The notes under the pieces were generated by a model. The model saw nothing but the letters and a program-made list of their open reading frames with translations. It was not told where the DNA came from and searched no databases. A stretch of DNA of 64,000 bases from Alistipes finegoldii DSM 17242 (GTDB lineage: Bacteria; Bacteroidota; Bacteroidia; Bacteroidales; Rikenellaceae): assembly GCF_000265365.1 (NCBI RefSeq), contig NC_018011.1:3179501-3243500 (forward strand). Reading direction: 5' to 3'. Shown here piece after piece: positions 32,009-40,218 of this stretch (its first letter is position 1; each line of letters opens with the position of its first letter). Made by a program: the position numbers and the translations under genes.

Positions 32009-33598
32009 ATGAAATTTATTACCCGTTTTTTATGCGTGCCGGTTGCCGGCCTTCTGGCGCTGACATCCTGTGCGAAAGACGAAGACGAATCGTACGTTCA
32101 GTTCGAGAATCAGGCGCTCGAAGCGTGGATGACCCAGCACCGTCCCGATCTGGTGAAGAACTACCAGCCCGACGGCGGTTATTATATCGACGTACTCGAT
32201 GCCGGGGAGCCGGATAAAGATCCGCTCAACAAGGAGCCGATCTGGGTGTCGTTCGACTTCACGGGGCGCGATCTGGCCGGCAATATTATCCTCACACGCA
32301 GTGCATCCGACGCCAAGCTGACGGGCGCTTTTTCCAAGTATACCCATTATGTGCCGTTTTACCGCTATTGCGGCACCGAAAATACGGGACTGATGGAGGG
32401 CACGTGGCTGGCCATGCGCAACACGCTGAAACTCGACCAGGAGTATTTCGACAAGTATAAAAACGATCCCGAGCGCCGTCTCACCTCTACCGAGCTGCAG
32501 CTCCGCATCGGCTCCAAGATACAGCTTTACATGCCCTCTACCGTCGTCGGCAACGGCGTCGAGGGTACGGGAGGCTATGAAGGGCAGGGTTCTCCGAGCA
32601 AATATACGCTGAGCGCCAACCGTCCGTTCATTGTCACGATGGAGATCCGCGATACGGTCAGCAACCCCCTCGAACGCGAGGGTAAAAACGTGGACGAATT
32701 CAGCGACGGCAACGGCGGCCGGCTGGTCTACGGCAAGGAAGCCGACGAAAAGACGCAAACCGTCGTTCGTCCGACCGATCCCGAAGACCCGAACCACGCC
32801 TATGTGACCGACAAACGCTGGGTCAGCGCCTGCGATACCATTCCGCAGCTCTATGTGAACGTGCGCTATGATCCGACGCAGGCCGCAGACCGGCTGGATT
32901 ATCCGGCTCCGTACCACTCGGGATACGAACCCTATGTGACCGAAGAGTCCGTAAAAACGATCGATGAGAAGATCGCCGAAGCGCTGAAAAAGCGTTTCTA
33001 TCCTGACGACGACGATAAATACGAAGGCGTCGTGAAGCTCGACGCCGATTCGGTGACGCTCGAAGGTACAGCCAAAATCTGGTATATCGGGCGTTTCCTC
33101 GACGGCTTTATCTTCGATACGAATATCGACGAGGTGAAGAAGATCATTTACGGCGAGGTCAAATCCGCCGGTTCGGCGCTCTCCTATAAGCCGTCGGAAA
33201 GAAAGATGATCGAAGCCTTCCACTACACGATTCCCAACCTCAAGTACGGCCAGTGGGCCGAGCTGATCACCACTTCGACCAACGCCTATGGCTCGTCGGG
33301 CAAGACCGGATCGACCAGCTCCTCCACGTCGGGCACGAGCGGTTATTCGTCGAGCTATTACGATTACCTGAACTACCTGAATTACGCCAACAGCTATTAC
33401 GGCAGCGGCGGCTATTACGGCGGTTACTACAATAACTATTACGGCGGTTACGGCGGCTACTACGGCGGTTATTACGGCGACATGTACGGCAGCGACTACA
33501 ACAGCTCCAGCACGGGAACTACGGTCAAGACCATCAATACCGAGATTCCCTCGTTCACGCCGCTTATTTTCCAGCTTTACATCGAGCCGAAGGAGTAA
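32009..33598 (+). CDS. Double-FKBP-like lipoprotein with Tyr/Gly-rich flap insert
   Basis: A 529-residue lipoprotein (MKFITRFLCVPVAGLLALTSC). The first FKBP-like unit reads IWVSFDFTGRDLAGNIILTR, then LRIGSKIQLYMP and FIVTMEIRDT; the second reads VTLEGTAKIWYIGRFLDG, IFDTN, LKYGQWAELIT, NAYG, then IPSFTPLIFQLYI. Between AYG and IP, the flap loop over the active site, sits an insert of about 75 residues whose core (446-497) holds 21 Tyr plus many Gly and Ser. The gene follows the single-FKBP gene by 16 bp, forming a three-FKBP cassette. Probable periplasmic or surface folding factor; role of the insert unknown. Confidence 0.75.
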   Translation: MKFITRFLCVPVAGLLALTSCAKDEDESYVQFENQALEAWMTQHRPDLVKNYQPDGGYYIDVLDAGEPDKDPLNKEPIWVSFDFTGRDLAGNIILTRSASDAKLTGAFSKYTHYVPFYRYCGTENTGLMEGTWLAMRNTLKLDQEYFDKYKNDPERRLTSTELQLRIGSKIQLYMPSTVVGNGVEGTGGYEGQGSPSKYTLSANRPFIVTMEIRDTVSNPLEREGKNVDEFSDGNGGRLVYGKEADEKTQTVVRPTDPEDPNHAYVTDKRWVSACDTIPQLYVNVRYDPTQAADRLDYPAPYHSGYEPYVTEESVKTIDEKIAEALKKRFYPDDDDKYEGVVKLDADSVTLEGTAKIWYIGRFLDGFIFDTNIDEVKKIIYGEVKSAGSALSYKPSERKMIEAFHYTIPNLKYGQWAELITTSTNAYGSSGKTGSTSSSTSGTSGYSSSYYDYLNYLNYANSYYGSGGYYGGYYNNYYGGYGGYYGGYYGDMYGSDYNSSSTGTTVKTINTEIPSFTPLIFQLYIEPKE

Positions 33599-33621
33599 TC
33601 CGGCGCCGGATACGAAAACTG

Positions 33622-33660
33622 AAACCGCACTTTCCGTCGGGAAAGTGCGGTTTCTTTTTT
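33622..33660 (+). terminator. Terminator after the FKBP-like cassette
   Basis: 14-bp perfect stem AAACCGCACTTTCC (33622-33635) with 33640-33653, then CTTTTTT. Confidence 0.92.
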
Positions 33661-33706
33661 ATTATCTCCCCGTTTCGTTTTTATTACACATTTTTAAGGC
33701 AGAAAT

Positions 33707-33737
33707 TTTGCAGTTCACCAAAAATGTATTAACTTAG
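33707..33737 (+). promoter_or_regulatory. Promoter of the small HTH gene
   Basis: TTTG (33707-33710), 19-bp spacer, TAACTTAG (33730-33737, one mismatch to TAnnTTTG). Confidence 0.6.
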
Positions 33738-33770
33738 TGATGCAGAACTTCAACTTAAAATTCAACTGAT

Positions 33771-34013
33771 ATGATTATCACATTTAACGAGTTGCGCCGT
33801 ATCAAGGACAGACTGCCCAGCGGCAGCTCGCAGCGCATTGCAGATGAGTTAGGAATCGATGTAGACACCGTCCGCAACTATTTCGGAGGCAAGCACGAGG
33901 CGAAAGAATGCGTGGGTGTCCACTTCGAGTCGGGGCCGGACGGAGGCGTGGTTACGCTGGACGATACGACGATTCTCGACGTTGCGATGCGTATTCTGGG
34001 CGAGCAGAAATAA
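33771..34013 (+). CDS. Small helix-turn-helix DNA-binding protein (80 aa)
   Basis: An 80-residue cytosolic protein, MIITFNELRRIKDRLPSGS, with a predicted HTH at about residues 18-40 (SSQRIADELGIDVDTVRNYFGG), the second helix of which would contact DNA. I recognise it as a small DNA-binding protein common in Bacteroidales, function unknown. The C-terminus (VVTLDDTTILDVAMRILGE) may dimerise. It has its own promoter and terminator, so it is a single-gene unit. Confidence 0.85.
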   Translation: MIITFNELRRIKDRLPSGSSQRIADELGIDVDTVRNYFGGKHEAKECVGVHFESGPDGGVVTLDDTTILDVAMRILGEQK

Positions 34014-34046
34014 ATATTGTATGCCGGCCTTCGGGCCGTGTCGTCG

Positions 34047-34076
34047 GGCCTGCGGTTGCGCAGGCCTGTTTTTTTT
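34047..34076 (+). terminator. Terminator after the HTH gene
   Basis: GGCCTGCG-GTTG-CGCAGGCC perfect 8-bp stem followed by TGTTTTTTTT. Confidence 0.92.
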
Positions 34077-34162
34077 GCCGCCTGACTCCGCTGTCCTGTC
34101 TGTCTTCGTTGCATCGCTCTTTGCGCTGTCTTCCTTCCTGTCTTACGTTTTCCTCTTGCCGG

Positions 34163-34242
34163 CCCGTAGCTCCCTCTGCCCGTAGCTCCCTCTGCCCGTA
34201 GCTCCCTCTGCCCGTAGCTCCCTCTGCCCGTAGCTCTCTCTG
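34163..34242. repeat. 16-bp tandem repeat, five copies
   Basis: CCCGTAGCTCCCTCTG repeated head to tail five times, the last with one change. No spacers, so not a CRISPR array. Upstream of dnaK, downstream of the HTH gene terminator. Confidence 0.95.
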
Positions 34243-34330
34243 CCGGCAGCTCGCCAGCTTTGTCGGTCCGTCCTCCGGCGTCTGTATTCCGTCTGGTTTT
34301 TCTTCCGCCATTCCTTACTTCTTTCGCCCG

Positions 34331-34400
34331 CCGTCCATCGCCGTCCATCGCCGTCCATCGCCGTCCATCGCCGTCCATCGCCGTCCATCGCCGTCCATCC
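34331..34400. repeat. 10-bp tandem repeat, seven copies
   Basis: CCGTCCATCG repeated seven times (last copy ends CC). 10-bp periodicity equals about one helical turn. A single related copy recurs near 34432. Confidence 0.95.
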
Positions 34401-34731
34401 CCTCGCCGCCTGTTGTCCGTCGCCCGTTGCGCCGTCCATCGTCCAGCGCTTGCCGTTTGTTGTCCGTCGCCTGTACCCCGTCGCCCGCCGCCGCACCTCT
34501 TTCCGTTGCCGTTCGGTCCGGACCACGGCTTTTGTATCCGCGGAATCCCGGCCTGCATGTCTGCGGGAGCTGCTTGCCGTGTCGTTCCGCAGCGGTTCCG
34601 TCGGTCTGCCTTTCCTCGAAAAAGCCTCCGCCTTCCGCAGCTTGGTCGCCGCGCCGTTTCTGACAAAATAACACCTTGCGTCCTGCTTTCCGGGGCGATA
34701 TTCCCGGCCCGGTCTGCCATTCTGCTGACAA

Positions 34732-34764
34732 TTTGGCAGAGATTGCCGTTTGGTACAACCTTTG
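34732..34764 (+). promoter_or_regulatory. Possible dnaK promoter
   Basis: TTTG (34732-34735), 21-bp spacer, AACCTTTG (34757-34764, one mismatch to TAnnTTTG). It would give a leader of about 100 nt. No CIRCE operator was seen. Confidence 0.4.
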
Positions 34765-34870
34765 TTCAAATTCAGGACGTGACCGGCGCTCCGGACCCGC
34801 AGGGCGGAAGAACTCCGGCGGCACGGACAGAAAACGGAAAAAATATAAACAATTAAACTCATATACGATT

Positions 34871-36790
34871 ATGGCAAAGATTATTGGTATCGACTTAGGA
34901 ACTACTAACTCCTGCGTGGCAGTGATGGAAGGCAGCGAGCCTGTCGTTATTCCCAACTCCGAAGGACACCGCACGACTCCGTCGGTAGTGGCTTTCGCGG
35001 CGGACGGCGAGCGCAAGGTGGGCGACCCCGCCAAGCGTCAGGCTATCACCAACCCCAAACGCACGGTCTTCTCGATCAAGCGTTTCATGGGCGAGCGTTA
35101 CGATCAGGTGGCCTCCGACATCGCACGCGCTCCGTATGAAATCGTCAAGGGCGACAACAATACGCCCCGCGTCGATATCGACGGACGTCAGTACACGCCG
35201 CAGGAGATTTCGGCGATCATCCTTCAGAAGATGAAGAAGACTGCCGAGGATTACCTCGGACAGGAGGTTTCGGAAGCCGTCATCACGGTTCCTGCCTACT
35301 TCTCCGACTCGCAGCGTCAGGCCACCAAGGAGGCGGGCGAAATCGCAGGTCTGAAGGTGCGCCGTATCATCAACGAGCCGACCGCTGCCGCACTGGCTTA
35401 CGGTATGGACAAGAAGAACAGCGACATGAAGATCGCCGTGTACGACCTCGGCGGCGGTACGTTCGATATTTCGATCCTCGAACTTGGCGACGGCGTCTTC
35501 GAGGTGAAGTCCACCAACGGCGATACGCACCTCGGCGGCGACGACTTCGACCACGTGCTGATCGACTATATGGCCGAGGCGTTCAAGGCCGAGCACCAGA
35601 TCGACTTGCGTCAGGACCCGATGGCCCTCCAGCGTCTGAAGGAGGCCGCCGAGAAGGCGAAGATCGAGCTCTCGTCCTCGACGACGACGGAGATCAACCT
35701 CCCGTATATCATGCCCGTAAACGGCATTCCGCAGCACCTCGTGATGTCGCTCACGCGTGCCAAGTTCGAGCAGCTCTGCGATCACCTGATCCGCAAGACC
35801 ATCGAACCCTGCAAACTGGCGCTGCGCGACGCGGGGCTCGACGCTTCGCAGATCAACGAGGTGATCCTCGTGGGCGGTTCGACCCGTATTCCCGCGATCC
35901 AGAAGATCGTGGAGGAGTTCTTCGGCAGGACGCCCAACAAGAGCGTGAACCCCGACGAAGTGGTGGCCATCGGCGCCGCAATTCAGGGCGGTGTGCTCAC
36001 GGGCGAGGTCAAGGACGTGCTGCTGCTCGACGTTACGCCGCTGTCGCTGGGTATCGAGACGCTGGGCGGCGTGATGACCAAGCTCATCGACGCCAACACC
36101 ACCATCCCGACCCGCAAGTCGGAGGTCTTCTCGACGGCTGCCGACAACCAGCCTTCGGTCGAGATCAACGTTTGTCAGGGCGAGCGTCCGCTGGCCCGCG
36201 ACAACAAGTCGATCGGCCGCTTCCACTTGGACGGCATTCCCGCCGCACCGCGCGGCGTGCCGCAGATCGAGGTGACGTTCGACATCGATGCTAACGGCAT
36301 CCTGAACGTATCGGCCAAGGACAAGGGTACGGGCAAGGAGCAGAAGATCCGCATCGAGGCCTCTTCGGGCCTTACCGAGCAGGAGATCCAGCGCATGCGC
36401 GACGAGGCGAAGGCCAACGAAGCGAAGGACAAGGAGGAGAAGGAGCGTATCGACAAGATCAACGCCGCCGACTCAAACATCTTTGCGACCGAGAAACAGC
36501 TCAAGGAGTACGGCGACAAACTTCCTGCCGACAAGAAATCGGCGATCGAGGGGGCTTTGGCCAAGCTGAAGGAGGCTCACAAGAACGCCGACGTCGCGGC
36601 TATCGACACGGCTATCGCTGAACTGAATGCCGCATGGCAGGCCGCTTCGCAGGACATCTACGCCCAGCAGCAGGCGCAGGGCGCCCAGCCCGGAGCCGAT
36701 GCCGGCCAGCAGTCGCAGGCTAACGCCGGCAATGCGTCGAACGGTGACAGCTCGCAGCCTGAGGACGTCGAGTTCGAGGAGGTGAAGTAA
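34871..36790 (+). CDS. dnaK: Chaperone DnaK (Hsp70)
   Basis: Hsp70 chaperone, 639 residues from MAKIIGIDLGTTNSCVAVME. Nucleotide-binding domain: GIDLGTTNS (phosphate 1), YDLGGGTFDISIL (phosphate 2), VGGSTRIPAIQ (adenosine) with the VGGSTR signature. The hydrophobic linker VLLLDVTPLSLGIET joins the substrate domain, followed by a helical lid with an Ala/Gln/Gly-rich tail ending VEFEEVK, the usual EEVK-like end. No dnaJ or grpE is adjacent. An in-frame upstream extension would run through the promoter and is rejected. A strong terminator follows. Confidence 0.98.
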   Translation: MAKIIGIDLGTTNSCVAVMEGSEPVVIPNSEGHRTTPSVVAFAADGERKVGDPAKRQAITNPKRTVFSIKRFMGERYDQVASDIARAPYEIVKGDNNTPRVDIDGRQYTPQEISAIILQKMKKTAEDYLGQEVSEAVITVPAYFSDSQRQATKEAGEIAGLKVRRIINEPTAAALAYGMDKKNSDMKIAVYDLGGGTFDISILELGDGVFEVKSTNGDTHLGGDDFDHVLIDYMAEAFKAEHQIDLRQDPMALQRLKEAAEKAKIELSSSTTTEINLPYIMPVNGIPQHLVMSLTRAKFEQLCDHLIRKTIEPCKLALRDAGLDASQINEVILVGGSTRIPAIQKIVEEFFGRTPNKSVNPDEVVAIGAAIQGGVLTGEVKDVLLLDVTPLSLGIETLGGVMTKLIDANTTIPTRKSEVFSTAADNQPSVEINVCQGERPLARDNKSIGRFHLDGIPAAPRGVPQIEVTFDIDANGILNVSAKDKGTGKEQKIRIEASSGLTEQEIQRMRDEAKANEAKDKEEKERIDKINAADSNIFATEKQLKEYGDKLPADKKSAIEGALAKLKEAHKNADVAAIDTAIAELNAAWQAASQDIYAQQQAQGAQPGADAGQQSQANAGNASNGDSSQPEDVEFEEVK

Positions 36791-36840
36791 TTCCGAAGTG
36801 TTCCGAACACTTCAGCCGTAAGGCTCACATATATTTTTCG

Positions 36841-36877
36841 AGATGCGGTCCGGATTTCCGGACCGCATCTTTTTTTG
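36841..36877. terminator. Bidirectional terminator between dnaK and the fucosidase gene
   Basis: Perfect 13-bp stem AGATGCGGTCCGG (36841-36853) with 36858-36870, ATTT loop, T8 on the plus strand. Confidence 0.95.
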
Positions 36878-38182
36878 CTATTTTCCGACTGTCAGTTCCA
36901 CGATGCAGTCCGCTCCCGCAGGCTTTTCGCCCAAGCGCAGCGTCACGCCCGCCTTGTCCTGCGAGAAGGCGACCGCGCGTTTGTCGGCGAAGCGTACCGC
37001 CTGCCGGATGCGTTCGTCTCTGACGGGCACGAACAGCTCTTCGTCGGGCCAGTCGAGAATGTGTACGTAGATTTTGTCGCCGCGGCGCGTGGTCACGCCC
37101 CAGCTGCGCGGGCTTACGGGTCCCGCCTGCGTGCCGTAGATGGTTTCGCCGTTCGCGCGCAGCCAGCGTCCCATGCTGTCGAGCCGTTCGAGAGCCGCCG
37201 CGGGCAGCGCGCCGTCGGGCTGGGGACCGATGTTGAGCAGCAGGTTCGCGCCGCGTCCTGCGGCCCCTGCGAGATAGCGCACGAGCGTCTGCGCCGATTT
37301 GTAATTTTGGTCGGTGATCTTGTATCCCCACATGCCGTTCATCGTCTGGCACGTTTCGAGCGGCAGGCGGCTGATCTCCTGCCCCGAATATCCGGCCGTG
37401 TTCTCTCCCGGCAGGTCGCGTTCGAACGCCTGCGCGTCTTCGCCTTCGAACGGTGCGAGATGGTGGTTGTTGATGATCAGGCATCCGGGCTGCAATTTGT
37501 GTATCAGCCCGTAGAGTTCGCCCAGCCGCCAGTCGAAACCGGGATTCTCGTCCTGATCCCAGATGCCGTCGAACCAGATGGCGCCCACGTCGCCGTATTG
37601 TGTCAGCAGTTCGGTGAGCTGCGCCTTCATGAAGCCGAAATAGGCGTCGGCGTCCTCCTTTTCGGCCGGGCGGCCCGTGCCGAGTCCCGTCCGGCCGCGC
37701 GGGGCGTCTTCGCGCCACCAGTCGATCAGCGAGTAGTAGAAGTGGACGCGCAGTCCGCGGCGGTGACACGCGTCGGCCAGCTCCTTCACCGCGTCGCGGG
37801 CGAAAGGCGTGGCATCGACGATGTTGTAGGGCGTCTGCGCCGTGCGGAACATCGAGAATCCGTCGTGATGGCGCGTCGTGAAGCAGACGTAGCGCGCTCC
37901 CGCTTGGCGGAAAGCCTCGGCCCATGCGTCCGCGTCGAATTTCGAGGGATAGAATCCTCCCGCGAGCTTTTCGTACTCCCGGTAGTAGAGGTTGTGGTTG
38001 GTCATCGCCCATTCGCCCTGCGCGAGCATGGCGTAAAGCCCCCAGTGGAGGAATATGCCGAACCGGCAGTCGGCGAATTGGCTGCGCGACAGGAGGTTTT
38101 CCGGGGCCGGGCGGTAGCCGGCCTGTGCGAAGGCGCCCGTGGCGATCACGAGGGCGCAGAAGGAGGTGAAGAGTCGGGTCAT
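36878..38182 (-). CDS. Alpha-L-fucosidase (GH29)
   Basis: Secreted retaining glycosidase that removes alpha-L-fucose from glycans such as mucin. Starting at MTRLFTSFCALVIATGAFAQ (signal peptide) gives 434 residues. GH29 landmarks are RFGIFLHWGLYA, TTRHHDGFSMF (substrate-binding His pair), FYYSLIDWW, and GAIWFDGIWD with the probable nucleophile Asp in WFDG; LLLNIGPQPDG closes the barrel. A shorter C-terminal beta domain follows. The promoter at 38210-38241 supports this start; the longer reading would include it. Confidence 0.93.
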   Translation of the reverse strand: MTRLFTSFCALVIATGAFAQAGYRPAPENLLSRSQFADCRFGIFLHWGLYAMLAQGEWAMTNHNLYYREYEKLAGGFYPSKFDADAWAEAFRQAGARYVCFTTRHHDGFSMFRTAQTPYNIVDATPFARDAVKELADACHRRGLRVHFYYSLIDWWREDAPRGRTGLGTGRPAEKEDADAYFGFMKAQLTELLTQYGDVGAIWFDGIWDQDENPGFDWRLGELYGLIHKLQPGCLIINNHHLAPFEGEDAQAFERDLPGENTAGYSGQEISRLPLETCQTMNGMWGYKITDQNYKSAQTLVRYLAGAAGRGANLLLNIGPQPDGALPAAALERLDSMGRWLRANGETIYGTQAGPVSPRSWGVTTRRGDKIYVHILDWPDEELFVPVRDERIRQAVRFADKRAVAFSQDKAGVTLRLGEKPAGADCIVELTVGK

Positions 38183-38209
38183 GGTGACGGTCGGGTTTGG
38201 TGATACGGA

Positions 38210-38241
38210 CAAATTTAGCAAATAATTTGCAATCCGCACAA
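38210..38241 (-). promoter_or_regulatory. Promoter of the fucosidase gene
   Basis: On the minus strand TTG (38239-38241), 21-bp spacer, TAAATTTG (38210-38217), 27 bp before the ATG. Confidence 0.6.
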
Positions 38242-38315
38242 TGCCGCCGCCGTCGGATGACCGGAACGAAGGGCCGGACGCTCCGCCGCAGGGACGGAGA
38301 CGGTGGCGGGGTTTT

Positions 38316-39136
38316 CTATTCCGGCTCCACCAGCACGTCGACGCTCAGCCCGACCCCGGCCTTGCGCATCTTCCACGGCGCCTGACTCGTGTCGCGGGTG
38401 TAGGTGCGCGCGAGCAGCCGGGCGCGAATCCAGTATTTCGCCCCCGCCGGCATGTGTGTCAGGTTCTCGACCGAGATCAGGAAGTCGCCTCTTACGAATA
38501 TCTCGTAGGGCCGCAGGTCTACGGTCGTCGTCTTGTCGGCCTCCGACGCCGGAACCGAGAAATAGACCGGTTCCGCGAGCAGGTTTTTGCGGATACGGTC
38601 GCCCCGCATGGCGTAGACGTTTATGCGCATGTGGAGCGTGTCCACGCCCTTGCATCCCGCCAGATTGAGCCGCACCCGCTGCAACTCACCCCGGAGCTCT
38701 CCGAGCTTGCATTTCACGCCCATCTCGCCGCCTTCCTGCCCGGCGCGGAACGCCGCGCTGAAACGGTTTTGCTGCCGATGCTGCGGCCGAAGGTATAGCG
38801 TTTGCGGGGAATATGGGTTATCACGGGGCTCAGCGGTGTCTGGGGCTGCTCCTGCAGCCGTATCTCCAGCGGCCGTGCGTCGTGTCCGGCGGCCGGAATC
38901 TCCCGTGCGGCATACCCGATGCAGGATATGCGCAGCGTGTCCCGGACGCTCAGGTCGGGAATGCGGAGCGTAAACGAGCCGTCCCGTTCGGATACGGTTC
39001 CCGCGGGGCGGTTCTTGAGTCCTATGTTGGCGTAGGGGACCGGTCGGGCGTCCGCTCCGACGATGCGTCCGGAGAGTGTTTGCGCCTGTATCGGCAGGGC
39101 CGCGAATGCGGCGCAGACGAGTAGGAATTTCAGCAT
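38316..39136 (-). pseudogene. Carboxypeptidase-regulatory-like domain protein, frameshifted
   Basis: Frame one (MLKFLLVCAAFAALPIQAQT signal, then LSGRIVGADARPVPYANIGL, GTVSERDGSFTLRIPDL, TLRISCIGYAAREI) is a CarboxypepD_reg-like beta-sandwich of a Bacteroidota secreted protein, and stops at 38714. About 50 bp earlier, near 38760-38765, the reading must change frame: SKTVS joins FRAGQEGGEMGVKCKLG in the other frame, which runs to a stop at 38316 with a coherent C-terminal domain (VYFSVPASEADKTTTVDL, LISVENLT). One missing base (for example GTTTCC for GTTTC) explains it. Pseudogene or consensus error. Located 18 bp after the EamA remnant. Confidence 0.7.
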
Positions 39137-39154
39137 GCTGACTTTGCGGGTTTA

Positions 39155-40071
39155 TCACGGAACGTCGGGCCGTGGGATTTTATTGCCCGATGCGGGCCGC
39201 CGTTCCGCCCGCCACATGCCGTAGAGGATCAGGGCCGCTCCGGCGAGGCCGCCGCGGTGATCCGTTCGCCGATGCAGAGCGCGGCCGTGACGATCGTGAC
39301 CAATGGGTTGAAATAGATATAGTTCGTGGTTCTTACGGCTCCGAGCCGGTGCATGGCGGCGTTCCACAGGATGTAGCAGAGCATCGACGCGATGATGCCC
39401 AGAAACAGCAGGTTGCCCCACACCGCGGGACGCGCCAGTACCTCCGCGCCGACCGAGAAGGGCTGGAAGGCGAATACCGGAAGAATCGTCAGCAGTCCGT
39501 AGAAGAAGACCTTGCGGGTGATGAAAACGGCGGGGTAGCGCCCTCCGATGCGTTTGACCGCCAGCGAATAGACCATCTACAGCAGCGCCGCGGACAGGGC
39601 CAGCAGATCGCCTTTGGGCGAGAGGTGCAGCACGAAACGGTCGTTGAGAACCACCAGCACCATGCCCGCGAACGCCAGCGCCGATCCCCCGATCTGCCGC
39701 CGCGTCATCCGCTCGCCGCGGTATGCGAGGCTCAGCAGCAGCGCGGTCCATACCGGCGCCGTGCAGACGATCAGCGACACGTTCGACGCCGGGGCGTATT
39801 CCTGCGCCATGTTTTCGGTCAGGAAATAGAACGATCCGCCCGTCACCCCGGCCGCGGCCAGCAGCGCTTCGTCGCGCCATCCGTCGGCCCGCAGGCGGCC
39901 TTTCGACAGGGGCCAGATGCAGACGTAGGCCAAGGCGAAACGCAGCAGGAATATCTCCGCAGGCGTCAGCGAATGGGCGATCAGCACCTTCGTCGATACG
40001 AACGTCGCGCCCCATACCGCCACGGTGAACAGCGCCGCTGCATGGTACTTGTATTCGGTATATTTTATCAT
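39155..40071 (-). pseudogene. EamA/DMT-family transporter, nonsense and frameshift
   Basis: Frame starting MIKYTEYKYHAAALFTVAVWGA encodes an EamA (drug/metabolite) permease: helices in LTPAEIFLLRFALAYVCIW, FYFLTENMAQEYAPASNVSL and LAFAGMVLVVLND. A TAG (39577-39579) interrupts it where L-W-M-V would be expected, and the same frame goes on with MVYSLAVKRIGGRYPAV and CYILWNAAMHRLG. Near 39240 a second lesion shifts the frame; the other frame gives the final helix LAGAALILYGMWRAE and a stop at 39155. Two lesions make a decayed gene the likelier reading. A minus-strand -7 box TATTTTTG is close upstream (about 40084). Confidence 0.75.
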
Positions 40072-40150
40072 ACGGTCCCAAAAATACAGATTTTTTGCCG
40101 TCCGGGCGCAAATCTTAATTCTTAATTTCCGATTTTCAATTCTTTTTTCC

Positions 40151-40158
40151 TATCTTTG
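40151..40158 (+). promoter_or_regulatory. -7 box for secDF
   Basis: TATCTTTG, 60 bp before the secDF ATG; no clear -33 partner. Confidence 0.6.
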
Positions 40159-40218
40159 CGTGCTATTGTGCGTAATGACAATAATTACAACAAATAATAA
40201 CAAAATTTTTCAACTCAA

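Larger units (their letters stand above)
34077..34870. other. Long repeat-rich spacer upstream of dnaK
   Basis: About 790 bp with no convincing gene. The plus strand is pyrimidine-rich. It contains a 16-bp and a 10-bp tandem array, further scattered GTCC/CCGTCG motifs to about 34500, and the dnaK promoter area near 34730-34765. Minus-strand open frames across it are repeat translations (for example runs of MDGDGRRW and ELRAEGATGRGSY) and are judged artefacts. Confidence 0.7.

Noticed and set aside
34163..34400. Possible CRISPR array
   Set aside because: Repeats are directly adjacent with no unique spacers, and no cas genes are present.
34143..34862. Long minus-strand open frames across the dnaK upstream spacer
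   Set aside because: They are translations of the tandem arrays (repeated MDGDGRRW and ELRAEGATGRGSY), have no domain or start context, and several overlapping frames are equally long.
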